Of a stretch of DNA of 64,000 bases, positions 55,898 to 64,000 are shown in pieces. Made by a program: the position numbers and the translations under genes. Position 1 is the first letter of the stretch, and each line of letters opens with the position of its first letter. Under the pieces are notes generated by a model, which did no database searches, was not told the origin of the DNA, and saw only the letters and a program-made list of their open reading frames with translations. The stretch is from Streptomyces sp. SirexAA-E (GTDB taxonomy: Bacteria > Actinomycetota > Actinomycetes > Streptomycetales > Streptomycetaceae). The stretch is taken from positions 5,208,001 through 5,272,000 of the forward strand of contig NC_015953.1 in the NCBI RefSeq assembly GCF_000177195.2, read 5' to 3'.

Positions 55898-56535
55898 CCA
55901 GCGACGACACCACGGCCCGTACCGACGCCGAGATGTGGGACGACCGCTACCGCGAGAGCGAGCGGATCTGGAGCGGCAACCCCAACACCGTGCTGGTACG
56001 CGAGGTGGAGGGCCTGAAGCCCGGGCGCGCCCTGGACCTCGGCTGCGGTGAGGGCGCCGACGCGGTCTGGCTAGCGCGGTGGGGCTGGAAGGTCACCGCC
56101 ACCGACATCTCCCGGGTCGCTCTGGAGCGTGCGGCCGCCCACGCGGCCGAGGCCGGGGTGGCCGACCGCGTCGACTGGCAGTGGCACGACCTGGGGGCGA
56201 CCTTCCCGGAGGGGGAGTTCGACCTGGTCTCGGCGCAGTTCCTGCACTCCATGGGTGAGCTGCCGCGCGAGGCGATCCTGCACCGGGCGGCCCGGGCCGT
56301 CGCCCCCGGAGGCGTACTCCTGGTCGTCGGACACGCCGGCTTCCCGCACTGGGAGCACAACCCGGACCCCGGCGTCCGGTTCCCGACCCCGGACGAGGTG
56401 CTGGCCTCCCTCGAACTGCCGGACGGCGCCTGGGAGGTCCTGCTCAGCGACGAGCACGAACGCGTCCAGAACGACCCGGACGGCAACCCCACCACCCGCA
56501 CGGACAACGCGCTGAAGGTCCGCCGCACGGCGTGA
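55894..56535 (+). CDS. Class I SAM-dependent methyltransferase, 213 aa
   Basis: Cytoplasmic methyltransferase with the SAM-binding motif ALDLGCGEGADAVWLA, motif II VTATDISRVALERA and FDLVSAQFLHSMG. The N-terminal MWDDRYRESERIWSGNPN is typical of the TehB/thiopurine-methyltransferase-like group that acts on small or toxic molecules. Translation is coupled to the flavoprotein by an ATGA overlap. Substrate unknown; a joint role in redox or electrophile detoxification is inferred. Confidence 0.9.
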   Translation: MTSDDTTARTDAEMWDDRYRESERIWSGNPNTVLVREVEGLKPGRALDLGCGEGADAVWLARWGWKVTATDISRVALERAAAHAAEAGVADRVDWQWHDLGATFPEGEFDLVSAQFLHSMGELPREAILHRAARAVAPGGVLLVVGHAGFPHWEHNPDPGVRFPTPDEVLASLELPDGAWEVLLSDEHERVQNDPDGNPTTRTDNALKVRRTA

Positions 56536-56656
56536 CCCGGCACGGCGGCTACAGCGGAGTCGGCTTCACCGACGGGCGCGCAGAACCCGAGGCGGCGCGA
56601 GGCGACCCCCTCGTCGGTCCGCGACGGCTCTGCCAGGGGGCCGACCGCAGACGGGC

Positions 56657-56706
56657 ACGCCGAGCGCCCGCCCTGCCCATGAGGGGCGGAGGCGGGCGCT
56701 CGGCGT
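56657..56706. terminator. Terminator between methyltransferase and YceI genes
   Basis: Sixteen-base perfect arms at 56657-56672 and 56691-56706 with a GC-rich inner loop that can pair further (CTGCCC with GGGGCG). It lies between convergent genes. Confidence 0.8.
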
Positions 56707-56717
56707 CGTCCGGGGGG

Positions 56718-57335
56718 TCAGGCCTGGGGGGTGGCCTTGATCGCGGAGATGTCGAAGGTCAGCTTGACCTTGTCGCCGACCAGCACACCGCCGGTCTCCA
56801 GCGCCGCGTTGTACGTGAGGCCCCAGTCCGAGCGCAGGATCTCGGCGCCGCCCTCGAAGCCGACGCGCTGGTTGCCGTACGGGTCCGTGGCGGAGCCGTT
56901 GAACTCCAGGTCGATGGAGAGCGGGCGCGTGACGTCCTTGATCGTGAGGTCGCCGGTGATCCGGTACGTGTCGCCGCCGAGCTGCTCCGCCGAGGTGGAG
57001 CGGAACGTCATCAGGGGGAAGGTCTCGGCGTCGAAGAAGTCGCCGCTCACCAGGTGACCGTCGCGGTCGGCGATGCCGGTGTCGACGCTGGCGATCTTGA
57101 CGTCGATGGAGGCGGAGGAGCGGGACGGGTCGGAGCCGTCCAGTTTCAGCGTGCCCTCGTGCTCACCGAAGGAGCCGCGCACGTTGGTGACCATGGCATG
57201 GCGCACGGTGAAGCCGATGCTGCTGTGCGCCGGGTCGATGGTGTAGTCGCCGGTCAGGGCGGCCGGCGCCGGGTCCACGGCGAGGGTGGCGGTGGTGGAC
57301 GGGGCGTCGTTGTTCTTGCGGTTGAACAGAGCCAT
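56718..57335 (-). CDS. YceI-family lipocalin-like protein, 205 aa
   Basis: YceI domain, a beta-barrel binding isoprenoid-like lipids in known members. Motifs: GDYTIDPAHSSIGFTVRHAMVTNVRGSFGEHEGTL, SGDFFDAETFPLMTFRST, ITGDLTIKDVTRPLSIDLEF, and a C-terminal DVSAIK-like end. No signal peptide, so it is cytoplasmic, as often in Streptomyces. It has an N-terminal 25-residue extension (MALFNRKNNDAPSTTATLAV). ATG 57335 with GAGGAG upstream. Control probably through the 35-bp palindrome. Confidence 0.93.
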   Translation of the reverse strand: MALFNRKNNDAPSTTATLAVDPAPAALTGDYTIDPAHSSIGFTVRHAMVTNVRGSFGEHEGTLKLDGSDPSRSSASIDVKIASVDTGIADRDGHLVSGDFFDAETFPLMTFRSTSAEQLGGDTYRITGDLTIKDVTRPLSIDLEFNGSATDPYGNQRVGFEGGAEILRSDWGLTYNAALETGGVLVGDKVKLTFDISAIKATPQA

Positions 57336-57371
57336 GGCTCCTCCTCGGGGGACGTGTGCAGACGAGCGGCC

Positions 57372-57406
57372 GTCGAAGTTGTTGTTTAAGCTTCAACGAC
57401 TTCGAC
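57372..57406. promoter_or_regulatory. 35-bp interrupted palindrome upstream of the YceI gene
   Basis: GTCGAAGT-t-GTTG, nine-base centre, CAAC-g-ACTTCGAC. Twelve of thirteen arm positions pair, in an AT-rich patch 37 bases upstream of the YceI start. The TTGAAG/CTTCAA core resembles MarR-family sites, but no MarR gene is in the window. The rest of 57407-57596 shows only the AT-rich promoter region. Confidence 0.7.
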
Positions 57407-57596
57407 TGTAGACCGGTTTTGTTCAAAGTTCAACATCAGTGTGACGGTCGATTCCGGCGGTGCGTTCCGGGTGCCGTATCGGTGGTTCCCGCCCTCTGGC
57501 GGACGCGCGTAGAACCGGGCAGGATCTCCCTGCCCCACCCGCACGGCACGGCAGCGCACGTCCCCCTATTTGTCATGAGCAGGAGGAATCTCCCCC

Positions 57597-58124
57597 ATGC
57601 TGACCCGTCCGATACTCCGCTCGGCCCTGACCGCCCTCGCCCTCGTCCTCGGTGTCCTCTTCGCACCCGGCGTCGGCGTCCTCGGTGCCGGCGGTACGAC
57701 CGAGGCCCACGCCGTCACCAAGCTGACGCACGCCCAGGCCACCTCCCGCTTCAGCTCCTCCGGGATCACCTGGTCGTCGTCGGGCGGCTGTTCCAACCGC
57801 AACGTCTCGACCTGCACGTCCTTCGACCAGCTCAACCTGCCGACCGCCCAGGGCGCCCAGACGCTCAAGAGCGCCACGGGCTGCGCGCTCAACATCACCG
57901 GCGGCACCGAGACCGGGCACGCGAGCGGCACCTACTCGCACTGGAACGGCTACAAGCTCGACTTCGGCAAGAGCACCTGCCTGACCAACTACGTCAAGAG
58001 CGCCTTCACCTACATCGGACTGCGCGGCGACGGTGCCCCCCAGTACCGGTCCGGATCCGGCAACGTCTACGCGGACGAGGGCAACCACTGGGACGTGACG
58101 TACCACAACTGCGGCGGCTGCTGA
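57597..58124 (+). CDS. Secreted M15-like peptidase candidate, 175 aa
   Basis: Exported protein with a Sec signal peptide (cleavage near EAHAVTK). The mature part has six Cys residues, probably in disulphides. H-x6-D in SHWNGYKLDF and E-x-x-H in DEGNHWDV match the zinc ligands and catalytic Glu of M15-type D-Ala-D-Ala carboxypeptidases, so a peptidoglycan-directed role is plausible, but this is inferred from motifs. ATG 57597 has AGGAGGAA upstream. It is shorter than typical M15 enzymes and lacks a cell-wall-binding domain. Confidence 0.75.
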   Translation: MLTRPILRSALTALALVLGVLFAPGVGVLGAGGTTEAHAVTKLTHAQATSRFSSSGITWSSSGGCSNRNVSTCTSFDQLNLPTAQGAQTLKSATGCALNITGGTETGHASGTYSHWNGYKLDFGKSTCLTNYVKSAFTYIGLRGDGAPQYRSGSGNVYADEGNHWDVTYHNCGGC

Positions 58125-58137
58125 CCGGACGCATGAG

Positions 58138-58180
58138 CGTGCCCCCGGTCACCGGAACTCAAGGGCCGGCCGGGGGCACG
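58138..58180. terminator. Terminator between convergent genes
   Basis: CGTGCCCCCGG (58138-58148) pairs perfectly with CCGGGGGCACG (58170-58180), between the M15-like gene and the amidohydrolase. Confidence 0.75.
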
Positions 58181-58201
58181 GTCGCGTACGGGGCGGGCGG
58201 C

Positions 58202-59542
58202 TCAGGGGCAGAGCGCCGGCAGGGTTCCGCCGCCGAAGAGGCCCGCCCGGTCGACGGCGAGCCGGCCCTCCTTCACCACCGCCAGGATGTGGTCCGGCTC
58301 GCCCAGCAAGGCCAGGTCGGCCAACGGGTCGACGTCCGTGACCACGAGGTCGGCGGCCTTGCCCGCCTCCAGGGTGCCGGTCACCTCGCCCACCCCGCAC
58401 AGCCGGGCGGCCGTCGCGGTCCCGGCCACGATCGCCTCCATGGGGGTCAGCCCGGCGATGTCCACCAGCAGCCCCAGCTCCTTGAGGTTGTGGCCGTGGC
58501 CGACGGCCAGCCCGCTGTCGGTGCCCATCGCGATCCGGACCCCGGCGGCCGCCGACCGGGCCACCGACTCCTGAGCGGTCCGATGCCAGCGCACTCCCTT
58601 CTCGTACGCCGACGGGGAGGTGCGCGCAGGGTCCAGGTCCTGCGTCGTCTCCAGCAGCGTCGGCACCAGGTACTGGCCGCGATCGACCATTTCCGCCCGT
58701 AGCTCGTCGTCCAGGGCGTAGCCGTGTTCGATGCTGGTGACGCCGGAGCGTACGGCGGCCTCGATGCCGGGCCGGCCGATGGCGTGCGCGGCGACCGGCA
58801 GCCCGCCGTAGGCCTGGGCCTCCTCGACCGCGGCCCGGATCATCTCCGGCCGCAGCCCCAGCCACTCCGGCCGGTCGTGCGGAGAGGTGACACCGCCGCT
58901 CGTGGCGAGCTTGACGCAGTCGGCGCCCACCGCGACCAGGTCGCGCACGCGGGCCCGCATGTCGTCCACCGAGCCGACCAGGCTGCGCGGGCTCTCGGGG
59001 AAGGCGACGGCGACGGCCAGCCCGTTGATGCCCCCGGCAAGGGTGAAGTCGGCGTGTCCGGCGCGCTGGCTGAGCATGGTGACCGACACCAGCAGCCGGG
59101 GGCCGGGGACCTTCCGCTCCGCCACCGCCTGCCGGAAGCCCGCGTCCAGACCCATCAGGTCGCGGGCGGTGGTGACGCCGTTCTCCAGGGTGGCGCGCAG
59201 CCGGTCCAGGACCTTCAGGGTCCGGTAGCTGGGCAGTTCGTACAGGCCCTGGAGGGGGTTGCCGGCGGGCCCCGGCAGGGCGAAGTGCACGTGGCTGTCG
59301 ATGAATCCCGGGCACACGGTCCGTCCGCCCAGATCCACCCGTGTCGACGGGGCGAGGTCCGTGGGCAGGGCGTGCGCGGGTCCGGCCCAGCGGACCGTCG
59401 CGTCCTCGATCAGCAGGGCGGCCTCCGGCACCGGCGGACGGCCGCTGCCGTCGATCAGCCGCAGACCGTGCAGGAGGGTCCGGGTACCGGGCTCGGGGGC
59501 GGGCGTCGCGTCGAGAGGGGGCATCCACCAACGATCCGCCAC
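58202..59542 (-). CDS. Metal-dependent amidohydrolase, 446 aa
   Basis: Binuclear metal hydrolase of the amidohydrolase superfamily (imidazolonepropionase/prolidase-like branch). Metal ligands: HxH in CPGFIDSHVHFALPG, Lys in CVKLATSGGV, His in VAAHAIG and SIEHGYAL, Asp in MGTDSGLAVGHG. No signal peptide. GTG 59542 is used; ATG 59524 six codons later is possible and neither has a strong ribosome site. Substrate unknown. It follows the GH64 gene but a hairpin separates them. Confidence 0.88.
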   Translation of the reverse strand: MADRWWMPPLDATPAPEPGTRTLLHGLRLIDGSGRPPVPEAALLIEDATVRWAGPAHALPTDLAPSTRVDLGGRTVCPGFIDSHVHFALPGPAGNPLQGLYELPSYRTLKVLDRLRATLENGVTTARDLMGLDAGFRQAVAERKVPGPRLLVSVTMLSQRAGHADFTLAGGINGLAVAVAFPESPRSLVGSVDDMRARVRDLVAVGADCVKLATSGGVTSPHDRPEWLGLRPEMIRAAVEEAQAYGGLPVAAHAIGRPGIEAAVRSGVTSIEHGYALDDELRAEMVDRGQYLVPTLLETTQDLDPARTSPSAYEKGVRWHRTAQESVARSAAAGVRIAMGTDSGLAVGHGHNLKELGLLVDIAGLTPMEAIVAGTATAARLCGVGEVTGTLEAGKAADLVVTDVDPLADLALLGEPDHILAVVKEGRLAVDRAGLFGGGTLPALCP

Positions 59543-59574
59543 CCCCGCCGGGTCCGCAGGCCCGGCTGGGCCGT

Positions 59575-59610
59575 ACGGGCCGGAACGGGTACGAGGCCCG
59601 TCCGGCCCGT
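59575..59610 (-). terminator. Terminator after the GH64 gene
   Basis: ACGGGCCGG (59575-59583) pairs with CCGGCCCGT (59602-59610), with a nested ACGGG/CCCGT stem inside, 24 bases beyond the GH64 stop on the minus strand. Confidence 0.65.
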
Positions 59611-59633
59611 CGGCCGGGTACCGGAAGAACCGG

Positions 59634-60860
59634 TCAGGAACCCACGCTCACCGTGAAGCGCCGGGGGTTGCCGTCGTTCGCCGCGCCCGAGACGTCCGGC
59701 TCACCGTCGGGGCGTACGTCGTCGTACGGGAACGCGTACCCGATGGGGGAGTTCGCGTGGACGACCCGCGACCAGTGGTTGGTCACCGCGTCCTGGTAGT
59801 AGTCCGCCACCGAGGTGCCGTTCGGCTGGCTGGGGTGGCTCAGCATGATCGACCGGTTGAAGCCCGCCGCGATCCTGGCCAGCAGCGCCTTCTTGTCGTC
59901 CGAGTCGCTCGGGTTGTTCGTGAACGGACCGTGGTTGCAGGTGAAGATGTCCTTCGAGGTGGGCTTGGAGAAGGTGTGTCCGCCCTCGAAGGTCAGCGTG
60001 TCCCCGCTGACCCGGCCCGCCAGGGTGCCCCGGCCGCCCTGGAGGTCGATCCGCAGGTCGGTGGAGCGGTACTTCTCCCAGACCTCGTCGATCTGGGCCG
60101 CGAACAGGTCCCGGAACGGCATCTCGTCGGGCCGGTCGAAGTACGGCGCCATCAGGTTCTGCGGCGAGACGACCCGCAGCACCTGGCCGTCCGAGCCACG
60201 GGTGACCAGCTTGTCCCACGGCTGCCCGTCGGCGGCCGCCTGGGCCGTCAGGTCGTCGGCGATGCGCTGCACGGCGCCGTCCGGGAGCGGGGCGACGGTG
60301 TGGGTGGAGTCGCCCTCCAGGGTCAGGCCGATCGGCAGGGCGGTGACCAGGTCGACGTAGCTGATGTTCGCGTACAGCTGCTGCGGGTTGAAGGTGAACT
60401 CGCAGAACGACCAGGTGCGCCCGTAGTTCGGGTCGGTGGGCGTCGCGAAGGCCGGCTCGACCAGCGAGGGGCCCGGGTTCAGGTAGAAGTCCAGCTTGTC
60501 GTCACGGACGAAGTAGACCCGCGCGCCGTACATCTGGGGCAGCGTCAGGACGACCGGGCCGGCGCCGGCGCCGTTCAGCGGGATGGCGCAGTCCACCGGC
60601 AGAGGGGTCTGCGGAGCGCCCGGCGACTCGGGGCGGTACACGCTGCCGTCGGCCCGCAGCAGCACCCAGCTGTCGGTGCCCTGCTCGTGACCGGTGACGT
60701 AGGCGTGCACCGTACCGGGCAACGAACGGTTCTCGAGGGCCAGTTCGCACGTGGCGGCCGCCGCCGACGTGCGCGGGCTCAGGGCGGTGCCCCAGAGCGG
60801 ATAGGTGAGCGCGGTCGCGGAGGCGGCGGCGCCGGTCAGGAACATTCTGCGCGAAATCAC
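59634..60860 (-). CDS. Secreted GH64 beta-1,3-glucanase, 408 aa
   Basis: Laminaripentaose-producing type beta-1,3-glucanase of family 64. The N-terminus ISRRMFLTGAAASATALTYPLWG carries twin arginines before a mild hydrophobic stretch, suggesting Tat export. GH64 motifs: QMYGARVYFV, GRTWSFCEFTFN, YVDLVTALPIGLTLEG and DIFTCNHGPFTNNPSD. There is no extra carbohydrate-binding module. GTG 60860 follows GGGAG. The operator palindrome 118 bases upstream is identical to the one in the beta-glucan transporter gene, so it probably belongs to the same regulon. Confidence 0.93.
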   Translation of the reverse strand: MISRRMFLTGAAASATALTYPLWGTALSPRTSAAAATCELALENRSLPGTVHAYVTGHEQGTDSWVLLRADGSVYRPESPGAPQTPLPVDCAIPLNGAGAGPVVLTLPQMYGARVYFVRDDKLDFYLNPGPSLVEPAFATPTDPNYGRTWSFCEFTFNPQQLYANISYVDLVTALPIGLTLEGDSTHTVAPLPDGAVQRIADDLTAQAAADGQPWDKLVTRGSDGQVLRVVSPQNLMAPYFDRPDEMPFRDLFAAQIDEVWEKYRSTDLRIDLQGGRGTLAGRVSGDTLTFEGGHTFSKPTSKDIFTCNHGPFTNNPSDSDDKKALLARIAAGFNRSIMLSHPSQPNGTSVADYYQDAVTNHWSRVVHANSPIGYAFPYDDVRPDGEPDVSGAANDGNPRRFTVSVGS

Positions 60861-60977
60861 GAAGGGACTCCCGAGGTGTGGGGGCGGCAGACGGGGTCGG
60901 AGGGAAGGCCACGCGTGGGGGCCGTCTGCGATGCGCACCACTCTCGCCATGCGCACGGCAAGCGTCAAGAGTTATGT

Positions 60978-60993
60978 CTGAGAGCGCTCTCAG
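60978..60993. promoter_or_regulatory. LacI-type operator upstream of the GH64 gene
   Basis: CTGAGAGCGCTCTCAG, a perfect 16-bp palindrome identical to that at 33783, in the 336-bp gap between the divergent GH64 and GH101 genes. Its distance from the GH64 start (118 bases) fits a promoter-overlapping site. Confidence 0.82.
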
Positions 60994-61105
60994 AGGCGAG
61001 GTTTCTTCACAACCCGACGCCATGATCCGACGAACGCCTCCGCCGTGCCCACTCGGCGGACACGAGCCGGCCCAGGGGGCCGACAGGGGTGCGGGACGGG
61101 TGACT

Positions 61106-61134
61106 TGGACTAACGGACAACGGTTGTTGGACTG
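61106..61134. promoter_or_regulatory. Direct repeats flanking a small palindrome before GH101
   Basis: TTGGACT occurs at 61106 and 61128, 22 bases apart (two helical turns), with ACAACGGTTGT (61118-61128) between. It lies 60-90 bases upstream of the GH101 start. It could be an activator or repressor site; no regulator is assigned. Confidence 0.4.
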
Positions 61135-61196
61135 GTACGGCCCGCTGAGCTGCGGACCGTTGACCCCCGGACCTGGAACGGGATTACTCGTTGCCC

Positions 61197-64000
61197 ATGT
61201 CCCTCAGATTCCCTTCGGCGGCCGTGGCCGCCGCCTCCGCCGCCGTCCTGGCCCTCGTGGGCGGCGCGCTGCCCGCCTCGGCCGCAGGCCCGCCACCCCC
61301 CGCGACACCGGCCGAGACCGGCACCGCGTCCGCCGCCGTCCTCACCTCCGCGCAGCTCTCCGTCGCCGTCGCCCGGGACTTCCCGCGCGTGCTGACGTAC
61401 ACCGACCGGGCGGGCGGCGCCCGGCTGACCGGCAGCACCCGGCCGGTCACCGCGGTCACCCTCAACGGCACCGCACACCCCGTGAAGCTCAAGGGCGCGC
61501 CCGCCTTCACCGCTTCGACCGCCCGCTACACCCTGGTCTTCGACGACCTGCCGGGTGTCGAGATCGACGCCTCCCTCTCCGTCACCGGACGCGTCACCAC
61601 CTTCCGGGTGACCGGCGTCCGGGACACCGGGGCCTTCCGGGTCGGCACCATCGACATACCCGGGCACGACCTGATCTCCGTGGCGTCCACCGAGACCGGC
61701 GCCGCCACCGCCTTCACCCAGCTCGATCCGGACTCCACCAGGACCGCCGACGTCTTCGCGAAGGTCACCGACCGTACCTCCGCCGACAGTTCACCGGTCG
61801 GCGCCTCGTACGCGCTGGCCAACACCGGCCGGCTCGCGGCGGCCGTCGAGTCCAACTCGAGCTACGACAAGCCCTCGGGCGCCACCGGCGGCGACGACGC
61901 CCGCTTTTGGCACCAGGCCCGCAAGGCCGAGGACGGCAGCGTCCGGGTCGGGGTGTGGTCCGGCCGGTGGACCTACCGCGGCGAGGGCGCGCCGAAGCCG
62001 GAGAGCGGGGAGAACCTCCCCTGGGCGAAGGTCGTCGTGACGCCCGACGCCAACGGCGACAAGGCCGTCGATTGGCAGGACGGGGCGGTGGCCTTCCGGT
62101 CCATCGGAGTCAAGGCACCGGGCTCCGAGGACACCGCGAACCGGGTCGTCACCCACATCCCGTTCAACTTCGCCAGCCAGGCCACCCACCCCTTCCTGCG
62201 CACCCTCGACGACGTCAAGCGGATCTCGCTGGCGACGGACGGTCTGGGCCAGCTCGCCCTGCTCAAGGGCTACGGCTCGGAGGGCCACGACTCCGCCCAC
62301 CCCGACTACGGCGGCAACTACAACAAGCGGGCCGGCGGGCTCAAGGACCTGAACACACTGCTGAAGGACGGCGAGAAGTGGGGCGCCACCTTCGGCGTCC
62401 ACGTCAACGCCACCGAGGCCTACCCCGAGGCCAAGGCGTTCGACGAGGAGCTGGTCGACAAGGACTCCCCGGGCTGGAACTGGCTCAACCAGAGCTACTA
62501 CATCGACCAGCGCCGCGACATCAACAGCGGGGACCTCGCCGAGCGTTTCCAGCGGCTGCGCGACGAGACCGACGAGAACCTCGCCTTCCTCTACATCGAC
62601 GTCTACTACTCGCACGGCTGGATCGCGGACAAGACCCTGCGCGCCGTCCAGCAGCAGGGCTGGAAGGTCGGCACCGAATGGGCCGACAAGTTCGAGCGCG
62701 GCTCGCTCTGGTCGCACTGGGCCAACGACCTCGACTACGGCGGCGCCACCAACAAGGGGCTGAACTCCAAGATCATCAGGTTCATCCGCAACGGCGAGAA
62801 GGACGTCTGGAACAACGACCCGGTCCTCGGCCAGAGCGCGCTCGTCGACTTCGAGGGCTGGACCGGAGAGACCGACTGGAACGCTTTCACCGCCAACATC
62901 TGGCAGCGCAACCTCCCCGCCAAGTACCTCCAGCAGCAGCAGATCACGCGCTGGGACGGCGACGACATCACCCTCACCGGCGGGCTGCGGGGCACCGTCG
63001 AGAACGGCGAACGGACCTTCTACGACCACGGCCGCAAGGTCCTCTCCGGCGGTGACTACCTGCTGCCCTGGGACGGCGGCAAGAAGCTGTACCACTACAG
63101 CGAGGACGGCGGCACCAGCAGCTGGGCGGTGCCCGGCAAGGGCGCCTACACCGTCTACGAGCTGACCGACAACGGCCGGAAGAAGACCGGCACCGTCCGC
63201 CCCGTGAACGGGAGGATCACCCTCGACGCCGAGGCGGGGCGGCCGTACGTCCTCTACCCCTCCGCGGCCCCGAAGGCCGCCGCCCCGAAGTGGGGCGAGG
63301 GCACCCCGGTCGAGGACCCCGGCTTCAACGACGCGAAGCTCGGCGCCTGGTCGAAGACCGGCACCGTCACCCGGGACACCGACGGCCAGGGGCGCAACAG
63401 CGCGAAGCTCTCCGGTACCGGCAAGGCGGCGCTCTCGCAGAAGATCACCGGACTCGATCCGGGCGCGCGCTACACCGCCTCCGCGCTCGTCGAGGTCCAG
63501 CCGGGCAAGACCCGGCACACCACCCTGTCGGCAGGAGGCAGGTCCGTCTCGGTGGACCGGTCCACCGTCAAGGACCAGGTCGCCGCGTCCGACTGGCACG
63601 GCACCTACTTCCAGCGCGCCAAGGTCACCTTCACGGCCCCCGCGAACGGCCGCACCACCTTGCGCGTCGAGGCGGCCGAGGGCGCCGTGGCCACCGTGCG
63701 GACCGACGACGTGCGGATCGTCGCCAACGACCCGGCGACGAAGCGGGACACCGTCGTGTACGAGGACTTCGAGGACGTCGACCAGGGCTGGGGCCCCTTC
63801 CTCAAGGGCGGCGCGGGCGGCTCCACCGACCCCCGCACGAGCATCTCCCAGCTGCACGCCCCCTACACCCAGGCCGGCTGGAACGGAAAGCTCGTCGACG
63901 ACGTGCTCGGCGGCAAGGAGTCCCTCAAGGCCCACGAGGAGAACGAGGGCCTCGTCTACCGGACCGCGCCCTGGACCGCGCCCCTGACCGACGGCCACCG
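61197..64000 (+). CDS. Secreted GH101 endo-alpha-N-acetylgalactosaminidase, 5' part (934 codons)
   Basis: Extracellular glycosidase that releases core-1 O-glycans in characterised members. A signal peptide (MSLRFPSAAVAAASAAVLAL, cleavage near ASAAG) is followed by a beta-sandwich and the GH101 barrel. The nucleophile is Asp468 in FLYIDVYYSHGW and the acid/base Glu494 in VGTEWADKFERGS. Further domains follow: a beta-domain with GYRLxP-like end (about 600-690) and a CBM-like jelly-roll (about 700-840, GFNDAKLGAWSKTG). The frame is open at 64000, so the C-terminus is missing only because the window ends. Divergent from GH64; no clear ribosome site at ATG 61197. Confidence 0.92.
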   Translation, partial: MSLRFPSAAVAAASAAVLALVGGALPASAAGPPPPATPAETGTASAAVLTSAQLSVAVARDFPRVLTYTDRAGGARLTGSTRPVTAVTLNGTAHPVKLKGAPAFTASTARYTLVFDDLPGVEIDASLSVTGRVTTFRVTGVRDTGAFRVGTIDIPGHDLISVASTETGAATAFTQLDPDSTRTADVFAKVTDRTSADSSPVGASYALANTGRLAAAVESNSSYDKPSGATGGDDARFWHQARKAEDGSVRVGVWSGRWTYRGEGAPKPESGENLPWAKVVVTPDANGDKAVDWQDGAVAFRSIGVKAPGSEDTANRVVTHIPFNFASQATHPFLRTLDDVKRISLATDGLGQLALLKGYGSEGHDSAHPDYGGNYNKRAGGLKDLNTLLKDGEKWGATFGVHVNATEAYPEAKAFDEELVDKDSPGWNWLNQSYYIDQRRDINSGDLAERFQRLRDETDENLAFLYIDVYYSHGWIADKTLRAVQQQGWKVGTEWADKFERGSLWSHWANDLDYGGATNKGLNSKIIRFIRNGEKDVWNNDPVLGQSALVDFEGWTGETDWNAFTANIWQRNLPAKYLQQQQITRWDGDDITLTGGLRGTVENGERTFYDHGRKVLSGGDYLLPWDGGKKLYHYSEDGGTSSWAVPGKGAYTVYELTDNGRKKTGTVRPVNGRITLDAEAGRPYVLYPSAAPKAAAPKWGEGTPVEDPGFNDAKLGAWSKTGTVTRDTDGQGRNSAKLSGTGKAALSQKITGLDPGARYTASALVEVQPGKTRHTTLSAGGRSVSVDRSTVKDQVAASDWHGTYFQRAKVTFTAPANGRTTLRVEAAEGAVATVRTDDVRIVANDPATKRDTVVYEDFEDVDQGWGPFLKGGAGGSTDPRTSISQLHAPYTQAGWNGKLVDDVLGGKESLKAHEENEGLVYRTAPWTAPLTDGH

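Overview
The window is chromosomal DNA from a Streptomyces. It is very GC-rich with strong third-position GC bias, many genes start with GTG or TTG, many stop/start pairs overlap as ATGA, and families such as PucR, DUF4865, DUF5753 remnants and DmdR-type iron boxes are typical of the genus. No tRNA, rRNA, insertion sequence, phage gene or CRISPR array was seen. I assigned about 40 protein genes plus short leader ORFs and remnants, and the coding density is normal.

Left third (1-31 kb): core metabolism. An aldo/keto reductase and a D-2-hydroxyacid dehydrogenase diverge at 1.1-1.2 kb. A membrane PAS-GGDEF-EAL protein follows. Next is the branched-chain amino acid operon ilvB-ilvN-ilvC, preceded by a leader peptide with consecutive Ile-Leu-Val-Leu codons and a T-tailed attenuator hairpin, and then serA. 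A proline catabolism unit (PucR regulator, proline dehydrogenase, P5C dehydrogenase) follows, then a cytoplasmic GH3 glycosidase with a divergent TetR. After these come leuB, ilvE and cimA. cimA has its own Ile-Ile leader peptide and attenuator. IlvBNC, LeuB, IlvE and CimA together cover much of isoleucine, valine and leucine synthesis, including the threonine-independent route to isoleucine through citramalate.

At 18.1-25.4 kb the core genes are interrupted by a tight five-gene operon: a SWIM-type zinc-finger protein, an unrecognised 464-aa protein, a vWA (CoxE-like) protein, a MoxR AAA+ ATPase and a large DUF5682 protein. Four of the five are joined by 1-4 base overlaps. No biological role is known to me, and this is the best candidate in the window for an undescribed system.

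Centre (30.4-46.1 kb): a beta-glucan utilisation locus. A secreted GH30 enzyme with a ricin-type lectin domain is divergent from a LacI regulator. The regulator is followed by a five-gene oligosaccharide ABC transporter, a GH1 beta-glucosidase, a secreted GH16 endoglucanase with two discoidin-like domains and a secreted GH3 enzyme. A perfect 16-bp palindrome lies inside the start of the transporter binding-protein gene. The identical palindrome recurs about 27 kb away upstream of a GH64 beta-1,3-glucanase, so the two loci probably share the LacI regulator. Secreted endo-enzymes would cut glucan outside, the ABC system would import the fragments, and GH1/GH3 would finish the hydrolysis.

Right third (46-64 kb): a Gly-rich membrane protein, then a siderophore uptake operon (two FecCD permeases, an ATPase, a lipoprotein) with two DmdR-type iron boxes and a divergent PPOX flavoprotein. 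A TetR/DUF4865 pair follows whose promoter is a 42-bp near-perfect palindrome. Next is a scar where a DUF5753 regulator and a HATPase gene have both lost their 5' ends. The rest is a thioredoxin-reductase-like protein with a coupled methyltransferase, a YceI protein under a 35-bp palindrome, a secreted M15-like peptidase candidate, an amidohydrolase, the GH64 enzyme and a secreted GH101 glycosidase cut off by the window end.

The first 133 bases hold nothing I can assign.
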